From the NCBI GenBank assembly GCA_012032555.1, contig JAAUSR010000001.1:1-64000 (forward strand): a stretch of 64,000 bases of DNA, in the 5' to 3' direction. Each line of letters opens with the position of its first letter. Within the stretch, counting starts at the first letter, position 1. The notes below the pieces were generated by a model. It was not told the DNA's origin and searched no databases. It was given only the letters and a program-made list of their open reading frames with translations. The position numbers and the translations under genes were made by a program. Below, one piece after another: positions 18,006 through 25,847 of the stretch. This DNA is from Thioploca sp. GTDB lineage: Bacteria > Pseudomonadota > Gammaproteobacteria > Beggiatoales > Beggiatoaceae.

Positions 18006-18821
18006 TTACCTCCGCTTTTTAACCGCTAAAATGACATGACTTGCTTTGACAATACCACACAACGCTTGACCTTCTTGAATCCCCAATTCGGTAACTGCTT
18101 CTTGAGTGACTACTGCTTTAAGCGTGTTGCCACCGGATAATTCTAAAACAACTTCAGCATTTACTTGGTCTCCGCCTATGAGACGAATGACTTTGCCACA
18201 GAGACGATTCCTTGCACTGAATTCCAGTTCAGAATCAGTTGGTACCAAAATAACATGAGGCGCTTTTATCAATACATAAGCTTCACTTCCTTCTTGAAGA
18301 TCTAAACGGTTAACACTTTCTTGAGTAATGGTGGCTACAATTTGATCATCTCCTTTTAATTTTAACAAAATTTCTGCACTGACCTGCCCTATTTTAATGT
18401 GGGTGACTGTACCTATAAATTGGTTTCTGGCACTTGTACTCATATTGATATGCCTCATTAATTGATAAAAGTGATCGAATTTTTCAATTTCTTGACTAAG
18501 TTGTTCTAAAAATTGTTGATGTTCTGCTTCAATAGCCCGAAAGGTGGCAATAAGTTGACGACCATATGCTGTTACTTGGGTACCTCCACCTCCTTTACCA
18601 CCACTAACACATATCACCAAAGGTTCTTGAGCTAGATTATTCATGGCATCTACAGCGTCCCAAGCGGCTTTATAACTCATTTTCATTGCCTTAGCAGCTT
18701 TGACAATCGAACCATATTGAGCAATTTTTTCTAGTAACTCAACTCGTCCCCGACCAATAAAATTATGATCTCGTTTAGTTATCCATAACCGACCCTGAAT
18801 TTCTGTCTTAGTTGAACCCAT
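18006..18821 (-). CDS. modE: ModE-type molybdate-responsive transcriptional regulator
   Basis: A 271-aa regulator with the full ModE architecture: a LysR-like winged helix (~20-90; VELLEKIAQYGSIVKAAKAM then MSYKAAWDAVDAMNN), a linker with the glycine-rich GGKGGGGTQVT, and two Mop/TOBE molybdate-binding domains (~130-195 and ~200-268; SARNQFIGTV and SARNRLCGKV). Molybdate-bound ModE represses the transport operon. A palindrome matching the ModE box lies 33 bp upstream of its start codon, so autoregulation with modA is likely. The gene is intact, unlike modA. Confidence 0.92.
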   Translation of the reverse strand: MGSTKTEIQGRLWITKRDHNFIGRGRVELLEKIAQYGSIVKAAKAMKMSYKAAWDAVDAMNNLAQEPLVICVSGGKGGGGTQVTAYGRQLIATFRAIEAEHQQFLEQLSQEIEKFDHFYQLMRHINMSTSARNQFIGTVTHIKIGQVSAEILLKLKGDDQIVATITQESVNRLDLQEGSEAYVLIKAPHVILVPTDSELEFSARNRLCGKVIRLIGGDQVNAEVVLELSGGNTLKAVVTQEAVTELGIQEGQALCGIVKASHVILAVKKRR

Positions 18822-18853
18822 GATGTTAGCCTCAGTAGTAAGTGGATCTGAAG

Positions 18854-18877
18854 CGTTATATAAATTTATATATAACG
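18854..18877. promoter_or_regulatory. Predicted ModE operator
   Basis: CGTTATATA at 18854-18862 and TATATAACG at 18869-18877 form an inverted repeat separated by 6 bp. This fits the CGTTATAT...ATATAACG pattern of ModE boxes in E. coli. It lies directly upstream of modE. Confidence 0.75.
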
Positions 18878-18926
18878 ATATATATTGGCAAACTTAATTG
18901 TATGAGCGGTGATGATTATTTGACAA

Positions 18927-19112
18927 ATGGTAACAAGGGCGGATATAGGATTACGACAATTATCAAAAATTATTACTAAACAACCACCTCCTAACAGTGA
19001 ACTAGCATTGCTGGGGGCGCACACTGTAATCGAGTCGGTAATAGTCGGTTTAAATCAGGATTATCAAAGATGTTTTGAAGAATACCACATCTACATTTTG
19101 ATGATAACGTGA
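18927..19112 (+). CDS. Small ORF divergent from modE, doubtful
   Basis: A 61-codon frame starting 50 bp past the ModE operator on the opposite strand. It has no clear ribosome-binding site and no family that I recognise; the stretch VTRADIGLRQLSKIITKQPP looks protein-like. It could be a remnant of a ModE-controlled gene. Low confidence. Confidence 0.2.
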   Translation: MVTRADIGLRQLSKIITKQPPPNSELALLGAHTVIESVIVGLNQDYQRCFEEYHIYILMIT

Positions 19113-19247
19113 TGAAACTGGTCAGTAAGCCTCATTATTTTCGGGTTGACTTCCGAAAGCTTGATTTGATAATAGGTTAATTTTTTTGTCTTTATCGTTT
19201 TACCTATCACATAATTCTAATCGTAGGGCTTAGAAATAGATTTAAGA

Positions 19248-19332
19248 TGGTGCCGATGGCCAGAATCGAACTGGCACGGCTCGCGCCACTGCCCCCTCAA
19301 GACAGCGTGTCTACCAATTCCACCACATCGGC
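19248..19332 (-). tRNA. tRNA-Leu (GAG)
   Basis: An 85-nt class II tRNA with encoded CCA. Acceptor stem GCCGATG pairs with CATCGGC, the D-loop TGGTAGAC and T-loop GTTCGATTC are present, and the anticodon loop reads CTTGAGG giving anticodon GAG. A long variable arm is present as expected for leucine. Position beside secG matches the secG-leuU arrangement of E. coli. Confidence 0.95.
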
Positions 19333-19430
19333 TACTTTTGTCCTGGAATCCTGAATAATCAGATCCAAATGAAGTGTAATAACAATCGTTTTATTATTTT
19401 TAACTGAATTCTTTTGGGCCCATTGCCCAT

Positions 19431-19889
19431 TTAGTCACCACTTGGAACCTCACTTTCAACTGGACTCTCATTTTTATTTTCTGATCCTAAATTTATAGTC
19501 ACTTCTTTATCACCAACTGAACTGCCATTGTTAGTTTGGGGAGTTGATAATTCGACTTTCGGTGTTGGCGATGTTTCAACTGTCGGTATTTCTGATTCAG
19601 TTGCCGTCTTGGTCGATGTTTCTTGAGCTTGAGTAACTACACTTTTTGCTGCAACGGGTTGCCTTGAATAATAAGCTAAAGTCAAACTGGTAATAAAAAA
19701 CAAGGTAGCCAAAATTGCCGTTGTACGAGTCAAAAATGACGCTGATCCCCGACTACCAAATACCGTTGAGGAAGCCCCGCTACCAAACGCAGCACCAGCA
19801 TCCGCTCCTTTACCATGCTGAATTAACACCAATCCAATTAAACCAACACAGATAAAAATATGAACAACAGCCAGTATATCATGAAACAT
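19431..19889 (-). CDS. secG: Preprotein translocase subunit SecG
   Basis: A 152-aa SecG, the small non-essential subunit of the SecYEG channel. Two transmembrane helices (~3-22 and ~55-75), with the conserved cytoplasmic loop between them: [20 protein letters not shown] then [12 protein letters not shown]. The C-terminal ~75 residues are a Ser/Thr/Glu-rich tail of low complexity, longer than in E. coli. It follows tpiA by 8 bp and precedes tRNA-Leu. Confidence 0.95.
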   Translation of the reverse strand: MFHDILAVVHIFICVGLIGLVLIQHGKGADAGAAFGSGASSTVFGSRGSASFLTRTTAILATLFFITSLTLAYYSRQPVAAKSVVTQAQETSTKTATESEIPTVETSPTPKVELSTPQTNNGSSVGDKEVTINLGSENKNESPVESEVPSGD

Positions 19890-19897
19890 ATTCTATA

Positions 19898-20650
19898 TCA
19901 CCGGGCTGCTTGGCAAATAGTTAAAAATTCATCTGCTTTTAAAGCAGCGCCACCAATAAGGCCGCCATCAATATCGGACATCGCGAACAATTCACCGGCA
20001 TTGCTGCCTTTAACACTACCACCATAAAGGATTTGCACTTTTGCAGCAATTTTAGCGTCTTGTTGAGCAAGATGTTGCCGAATAAACGCGTGAACTGCTT
20101 GAGCCTGCTCAGGTGTTGCTGTTTTACCCGTACCAATAGCCCACACCGGCTCATAAGCGATCACGGCTTGTTCTAAAGCAGTAATCCCTTGTAAATGGAT
20201 AACTGCTTCTAACTGTCGCTGAACGACTTGTTCAGTTTTACCCGTTTCTCGTTCTGCTAGCAATTCACCCACGCAAAAAATTGGTATTAAACCAACTGAT
20301 TGAGCACATTTAAATTTTTTAGCGACTAATTCATCACTTTCACCATATAAATTACGCCGTTCGGAATGACCGACAATAACATATTTACAGTTAAAATCTA
20401 GCAGCATATTAGCGGCTATTTCACCAGTAAATGCACCAGGTGCTTCATGAGAAAGATTTTGTGCTCCCCAAGTGATCGCAGTATCTTGGAGTAACTCTTT
20501 AACCTGTTGTAAATAAACGAAAGGTGGACATATTGCCACCTCAGCGTTAAGTATTTTACTCATTCCTTGCTTAAGAGCATTGAGTAATGATTGATTACTT
20601 TGGATGGAGCCATTCATCTTCCAATTAGCGGCTACCAGTGATTGACGCAT
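19898..20650 (-). CDS. tpiA: Triosephosphate isomerase
   Basis: A 250-aa TIM-barrel enzyme interconverting dihydroxyacetone phosphate and glyceraldehyde 3-phosphate. Catalytic motifs are complete: NWKMNG (Lys), VIVGHSERR (His), AYEPVWAIGTGKTAT (Glu) and the phosphate-binding ILYGGSVKGSNA. Start ATG 20650 is preceded by GAGG. Operon-like with secG. Confidence 0.97.
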   Translation of the reverse strand: MRQSLVAANWKMNGSIQSNQSLLNALKQGMSKILNAEVAICPPFVYLQQVKELLQDTAITWGAQNLSHEAPGAFTGEIAANMLLDFNCKYVIVGHSERRNLYGESDELVAKKFKCAQSVGLIPIFCVGELLAERETGKTEQVVQRQLEAVIHLQGITALEQAVIAYEPVWAIGTGKTATPEQAQAVHAFIRQHLAQQDAKIAAKVQILYGGSVKGSNAGELFAMSDIDGGLIGGAALKADEFLTICQAAR

Positions 20651-21163
20651 TTTATTTCCTCATTAAAACTGGTCATAAATCTTATTGGATTTCATCTTAC
20701 GTTGGAATATTAAACAATTTTTGAGAGAATGTCACTAGTGTTTGTTAAGTTACCTTATCACCTCTCAATTTCTTCTTTTTGAAATCACGACTCACCTATC
20801 ACCGCCCTGATCCCGAGTTCATCATCTGTCCCAATAATCCTATAAGTTTTTACTTTATACTTATATGCGAATTAATGGCTAAATTTAAGACTGATAAATC
20901 AAGTAGTTACGATAACTTTCCAGCAACACCCAAAAATCTAGCCATTAAATTTCAATGATTGAGCCAGTTAGCTCTTAATTCGCATTTATGGCAATTGATA
21001 GCGGACCAACATCTTTTCTCTTTTCTGGTAACGTGCTTTTGTTATTTTACACTGGCACTAAATACGCTTTAATTTTATTTTTACTATGATGTGATGAATG
21101 TCGTTAAAAAAAGGGCACAATTTATTATTGCACCCTTTGTTATCAATTAAAAAACTCTCTATT
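20651..21163. other. Intergenic with nested inverted repeats at 20865-20985
   Basis: ATGCGAATTAA (20865-20875) is the exact inverse of TTAATTCGCAT (20975-20985), and inside it TTAATGGCTA (20872-20881) is the inverse of TAGCCATTAA (20939-20948). A similar GCGAATTAAGAGCTAA-type sequence occurs near 25630. This looks like a small dispersed palindromic element. No gene seen elsewhere in the gap. Confidence 0.55.
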
Positions 21164-21835
21164 TTATTGGGCTGGGAGTACGACAATAACCCCTGGCGCA
21201 ACACTTTCAGCCGCTACTGTACCATCAGGAAAGTAAATATCTTCTCTATTGGTACCAGTATTCGTCACAATCGTACTGGGAATCCTTACTAAATTATCAA
21301 TCAAAGGTCGACATGCTGGTGTTTCAGTATCAAATCTGACACAGTAGCCGGTGCTAGTAGCGCTAGCGACAACTTGAGTCAGGGTAATATCAATCGTATG
21401 GCTACCCGCTAAAAGATTGGCTTCTCGACCATGATAGACACCATTTTGCCAAGCATTTTGACAAATTTGGTTGAAGGTATCACTTGGTGACGGTAATGCT
21501 CCACCGGTAAAAGGAACGGTTGTTAGGGTATTACCATTTTCTACCTTGGTTAATTTAAAGGTATCCCCTGGAATAAGCGCATCGGTAATTCTTAAACATC
21601 CAGGCTGTACGGTGACAATAGTGAACTGATCTGTTTTGCCTACTGGACCAATATTGCAGGCTTTCCAGGCGCTATCTGGTGTAAGTGTTACCTGACTGCA
21701 ATCAAACGGATTGGCAGCTGCGGAATATTGTCCCTCTGGGAGGGTAAAAATACTTTCTTCAGCACGGAGGTTTCCTAAAGGAACTGTTGTTAAACTAATC
21801 AATATGACCGGTTTTAAAAAAGATTGTTGACGCAT
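21164..21835 (-). CDS. Secreted protein of unknown function
   Basis: A 223-aa protein with a clear signal peptide (~1-25; FLKPVILISLTTVPLGNLRA). The mature part contains seven cysteines (for example FDCSQ, WKACNIG, QPGCLRI, NQICQNAW, YCVRFD, ACRPL), suggesting a disulfide-stabilised extracytoplasmic protein rich in beta structure. Not recognised as a known family. Isolated: tpiA lies upstream across 500 bp and putP reads in the same direction but ends 370 bp earlier in coordinate terms. Confidence 0.6.
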   Translation of the reverse strand: MRQQSFLKPVILISLTTVPLGNLRAEESIFTLPEGQYSAAANPFDCSQVTLTPDSAWKACNIGPVGKTDQFTIVTVQPGCLRITDALIPGDTFKLTKVENGNTLTTVPFTGGALPSPSDTFNQICQNAWQNGVYHGREANLLAGSHTIDITLTQVVASATSTGYCVRFDTETPACRPLIDNLVRIPSTIVTNTGTNREDIYFPDGTVAAESVAPGVIVVLPAQ

Positions 21836-22207
21836 TTTAATTTTTCCTATCAGTAAATTTTTAAGATAAAACCGATGAGTCGATGTTTAGAACAGCTGGT
21901 CAAATCCTACCGTGATATTAATTTTGAGCTTAGCTAAATCGGATGCATTTTAGGCATCGTTAATAGTTGAGAGCGCTTAAACTGTCCTCACTTTTTAAGT
22001 ATAGCAAGTATTATTCAAAAGTGAACAACCCCGGCTAAGACCGGTAGCTTCATTTAACAAATAAATTTAAATAATCAATTTATTATGTTTTTTTATAGTG
22101 AGGTATTTGCCATTTGCTTCTGATTTTCAACTGTTTTTAGATATATCTCGTTTTATCAATTGGATAAAATTAAAGTGTCATTGCCTATTAAAATAGCCGA
22201 ATTATTA
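21836..22207. other. Intergenic, putP 3' side to secreted protein 5' side
   Basis: AT-rich, no open frame of interest, no recognised RNA. It must contain the promoter of the secreted-protein gene. A weak G/C-rich inverted match, CCCGGCTAAGACCGG, occurs near 22030. Confidence 0.4.
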
Positions 22208-23662
22208 TTAAGTTTTATATGAGCATGACGGTGGGTTTAATCCTAATACTTTATCCAACCCACTCACTATGATAATAGCAATACTACCGAGTATGAACGC
22301 CGGGACCATTTCATAAAGTGAAAAAGGAATGAGACCTTGATCAGTTAAATAACGCCATAATATTACCGTTATTGCACCACTAAACAGCCCAGCAAGCGCG
22401 CCATTACGTGTCATCAGTGGCCAAAATAAACTGAATATAATCACTGGACCAAATGAACTTCCAAATCCAGCCCAAGCATAACCCACCAAATCTAAAATAG
22501 TACTCTCTGGATTTTGTGCAATGATGAGGGCTACCATGGTAACGCCAACAACAGCTAATCGCCCAATCCAAACTAATTGAGGCTGATTGGTATTGGGATA
22601 TAAAAATGCCCGATAAAAATCATCCGTTAGCGCACTAGACGCCACGACGAGTTGAGCGTCAACCGTACTCATAACAGCAGATAACACCGCTGCTAACAAA
22701 ATACCGGTTATCCAGGGATTAAATAATACTTGGCTTAATACTAAAAAAACTTCTTCTGGATCATCTAAGGGATTATTAGCAAAGTAAGCTATTCCAACTA
22801 AACCAGTTAAAATTGACCCCAACAACGAGGCTATCATCCAAGTCATTGCTATTCGACGTGCTTTGGGAATAGCCTGTACTGATTTCACCGCCATAAAGCG
22901 TGCCAAAATATGAGGTTGTCCAAAATAACCTAGTCCCCAAGCCATAAGCGAAATAATTTCTAGCGTGCTGGTATCATAAAATGGTTCTAATGAAGCGGGT
23001 TGAACTGAAGCAATAGCTTGAGTGGTGGATTCCCATCCGCCCATTTCAATAATGGCGACAACTGGTACAATAATTAATGCTAATAACATTAAGAGTCCTT
23101 GGAAAACATCTGCCCAGCTAATAGCTAAAAAACCACCAATGAAGGTGTAACCCATAATAATTAAGGTACTACTCCATAAAGCGATGGTGTAATTTAACCC
23201 AAAACTACTTTCAAATAGGGTTGCGCTACTGACTAATCCAGAAGCAACATAAAAAGTAAAAAAAATAAGGATTACTAATGCTGAAAAGATACGCAATAAT
23301 TGGGAATGATCTTGAAAGCGATTATGTAAAAATTCTGGAATTGTCAGGGAATTATTCGCTTTTTCTGTGTCAACACGTAAGCGTTTAGCGATCAATAACC
23401 AATTCAAATAGGCACCCATAATCAAACCAATCACAATCCAAATCTGATTCAATCCAGCGGCATATAGAGCACCTGGTAACCCTAATAATAACCAACCGCT
23501 CATATCAGAAGCACCAACGCCCAATGCAGTTACACCACTACTTAATTGTCGTCCACCAAGTATATAATCAGCTAAGTTATAAGTTTTCCGATAGGCGATA
23601 ATACCTAATACTATTAATCCTATAAGATAAATAACAAATGTGATTAAAGTTGCTATGTGCAT
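22208..23662 (-). CDS. putP: Sodium/proline symporter PutP
   Basis: A 484-aa member of the sodium:solute symporter family with 13 predicted transmembrane helices. PutP hallmarks: YILGGRQLSSGVTALGVGAS with the Na+-site region, DMSGWLLLGLPGALYAAGL, and FGQPHILARFMAV. It imports proline with Na+ for nutrition or osmoprotection. Monocistronic, no putA nearby. The length matches E. coli PutP (502 aa) closely. Confidence 0.9.
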   Translation of the reverse strand: MHIATLITFVIYLIGLIVLGIIAYRKTYNLADYILGGRQLSSGVTALGVGASDMSGWLLLGLPGALYAAGLNQIWIVIGLIMGAYLNWLLIAKRLRVDTEKANNSLTIPEFLHNRFQDHSQLLRIFSALVILIFFTFYVASGLVSSATLFESSFGLNYTIALWSSTLIIMGYTFIGGFLAISWADVFQGLLMLLALIIVPVVAIIEMGGWESTTQAIASVQPASLEPFYDTSTLEIISLMAWGLGYFGQPHILARFMAVKSVQAIPKARRIAMTWMIASLLGSILTGLVGIAYFANNPLDDPEEVFLVLSQVLFNPWITGILLAAVLSAVMSTVDAQLVVASSALTDDFYRAFLYPNTNQPQLVWIGRLAVVGVTMVALIIAQNPESTILDLVGYAWAGFGSSFGPVIIFSLFWPLMTRNGALAGLFSGAITVILWRYLTDQGLIPFSLYEMVPAFILGSIAIIIVSGLDKVLGLNPPSCSYKT

Positions 23663-24134
23663 TTTTTACAGCCTTTTTGCTTGATATGAATTCTTTTTTT
23701 ATCTTTACCTTGATTTTAAGAAATAGTGTTAATAAATACTTACTAAAAGAACTAAACCTGGTAAAGATAGTTAGCTTGCCTGAATGAAAATTAGGCAATA
23801 TTTCTATGGATATATTATTGAGCTTTGCTATACTTAACATTAACAAGAATTAAGTAGTGAAAAACTTGACATGCCTTGATTAACATGATGTTAACTGCTT
23901 TTAACCCAAAAGTAGATAACTTCCCTGCTTAAATACCCTGCTCTTGTCATTAACCCCCCTTCTTTGTATATCTTTGAATTAATTAAGATAATCTCTAAAT
24001 AACCGGTTAGAACAAAATCGAATTTGGGTTCAGGCTCGTTATAACCGAGCATTCTATTTTTATAAATTCTAGTTTTGAATAACCGCTAAAAAAATTGTTT
24101 TCTTGATCTTAAGTACTTTTTGAGGATTTGCCCA
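23663..24134. other. Divergent intergenic between putP and the cytochrome genes
   Basis: No gene seen. It should hold both promoters. A short hairpin GCTCG-TTATAAC-CGAGC lies near 24033-24050 followed by ATTCTATTTTT; it may be a weak terminator or leader structure. Confidence 0.4.
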
Positions 24135-25004
24135 ATGAAACAATTAGCTCATTTAAAAATTGTTTTGACCATAATAATTTTGTTATTGACTGGCGTTGGT
24201 ATCGCACAATCGGTTGGAGTTATCCTGCAAATAAAGGATAACAACAAACAAATCAGAACATTCTCTCTTTCACAGCTTAAGATGATTCACCCCCCTACGG
24301 TTGTTCAAGTATTAGATCCTTATGAACAACAGATTCAGCAATATAGAGGTTTTGCTATTAATGCGCTGTTTGAGTCTCTTTATGGAGATAATTGGCAACA
24401 ACAAGAGGAAGTATTGTTGACCGGTATGGATGGCTATCAAACTGCTATTTCAGTGAACTATTTTCTGCAATATAAAGGTTTTTTAGCCTATGAAAAACTG
24501 GATTCGCCGCAATTTACAGTGACTAATAATCTTCTTCAACCAACCCTGGTGGAATTAATACCATTTTACTTAATTTGGGATAATGTCAACCAACCTCATT
24601 CTTCTCAGCTATCACAGTGGCCTGATCAAGTCATGAGTATCGAATTGGTCACCTTTGCCGAAAAATTTCCTCAAATGACACCACCAGAGGAGAGCAGTAA
24701 CGATGTCAAACGCGGATTCATTGCGTTTAGAAATTTTTGCCAAAATTGCCATTCGATCAATGGAGATGGTAACAACAGAGCGATAGACTTAAATTATCCA
24801 ATTAATGTCATGGAATATATGGATGAAGCTAAGTTAAGAATTTGGCTTAATAAACCGACTGATATTCTCCCAGATACAACCATGCCAGCTTTTCCTTACC
24901 ATATAAAAAATCGTGAACAACAACTCAATGATATTATTGCCTATTTAAAGACAATGGCTCAATATAAGCGTGAACCAGCACGGGAGGTATTGACTTCTCC
25001 CTAG
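24135..25004 (+). CDS. Periplasmic monohaem cytochrome c with N-terminal molybdopterin-oxidoreductase-like domain
   Basis: A 289-aa exported protein. Signal/anchor helix ~8-30 (IVLTIIILLLTGVGIAQS). Residues ~35-180 resemble a sulfite-oxidase/molybdopterin-binding fold without cofactor (FSLSQLKMIHPPTVVQV, MDGYQTAISVNYFLQYKGFL). The C-terminal ~100 residues are a class I cytochrome c with one haem site FCQNCHS and an axial Met candidate in DTTMPAFPYH. Start ATG 24135 has GAGGA upstream; the longer frame begins with a TTG only. The next gene, 80 bp on, is cytochrome c', so the two probably form an electron-transfer operon. Confidence 0.8.
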   Translation: MKQLAHLKIVLTIIILLLTGVGIAQSVGVILQIKDNNKQIRTFSLSQLKMIHPPTVVQVLDPYEQQIQQYRGFAINALFESLYGDNWQQQEEVLLTGMDGYQTAISVNYFLQYKGFLAYEKLDSPQFTVTNNLLQPTLVELIPFYLIWDNVNQPHSSQLSQWPDQVMSIELVTFAEKFPQMTPPEESSNDVKRGFIAFRNFCQNCHSINGDGNNRAIDLNYPINVMEYMDEAKLRIWLNKPTDILPDTTMPAFPYHIKNREQQLNDIIAYLKTMAQYKREPAREVLTSP

Positions 25005-25083
25005 AGAAAATTCCACAATAGCTTGGTGAAGTTATTACCGTGAATCTAACCACGATAGATGAAATGATAGGAGAAAATTTATA

Positions 25084-25542
25084 ATGAATCAGTTTAAAAT
25101 CGGTTTAGTGGGCACACTATTATCTATCGGTATCAACACAATAGCCGACGCTGCAGAAAATAAAGCGACAGATGCGATTGAATACCGTCAAGCTGCTTTT
25201 GAGGTGTTAGCCTGGAATTTTGGCCCCATGGGCGCTATGGTGAAAGGTAAAGTTCCTTTTGATGCCAAAACTTTTGCGGAAAGAGCCGCTAATGTCGCTT
25301 TTTTAAGCAAAATGCCAATAGAAGGTTTCATTCCGGGTTCCGATAAAGGTGAAACTGATGCTAAACCGATCATTTGGCAAGAATGGGATGATTTCAAAGA
25401 GAGAATAGGACAACTTCAAGAGCAATCCGCCAAGCTAGCAGAAGTAGCCAAGACCGCTACCAAAATAGAAGAAGTCGCTAATCAATTTGATGAAACCGCT
25501 AAAGTTTGTAAAGGTTGTCACAAAAAATATCGAGAAGATTGA
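25084..25542 (+). CDS. Cytochrome c' (class II c-type cytochrome)
   Basis: A 152-aa periplasmic four-helix-bundle cytochrome. Signal peptide ~1-23 (ends ADAAEN), four helices, and the C-terminal haem-binding motif CKGCHKKYR that defines the family. Cytochromes c' bind NO and CO and are often linked to nitric oxide resistance. AGGAG lies upstream of the ATG. Second gene after the larger c-type cytochrome. Confidence 0.93.
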   Translation: MNQFKIGLVGTLLSIGINTIADAAENKATDAIEYRQAAFEVLAWNFGPMGAMVKGKVPFDAKTFAERAANVAFLSKMPIEGFIPGSDKGETDAKPIIWQEWDDFKERIGQLQEQSAKLAEVAKTATKIEEVANQFDETAKVCKGCHKKYRED

Positions 25543-25675
25543 ATACTCATAGCTGAATTCGGATTTCAAGGTGCGACTGGATGGTAATAGCGAATACACG
25601 GTGCGATAACACACCTCCATTCACTCAAATGCGAATGAAGAGCTAAAATATTAGCCTCCCAATCAATAAATTATG

Positions 25676-25754
25676 TAGGTTGGGTCGAGCACAGCGAAAC
25701 CCAACTTATTTTTCAATGAGTGATAGTAAGTCGGGTTAGCAAAGTGTAACCCGA
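25676..25754. repeat. Two adjacent REP-like hairpins
   Basis: GTTGGGT (25679-25685) pairs with ACCCAAC (25699-25705), and TCGGGTTA (25731-25738) pairs with TAACCCGA (25747-25754). The sequence GTAGGTTGGGT...GAAACCCAAC is a dispersed palindromic repeat known from many gammaproteobacterial and sulfur-bacterial genomes. The gap lies between converging genes and the hairpins may end transcription in both directions. Confidence 0.7.
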
Positions 25755-25847
25755 TATTTATTCATTAGACAATTAATTAAAACCGGTGAGTTTGAAAACC
25801 AACTCACCCGTTGCTTAGTTATATTATGGATTAGACCGACTTGGCTG

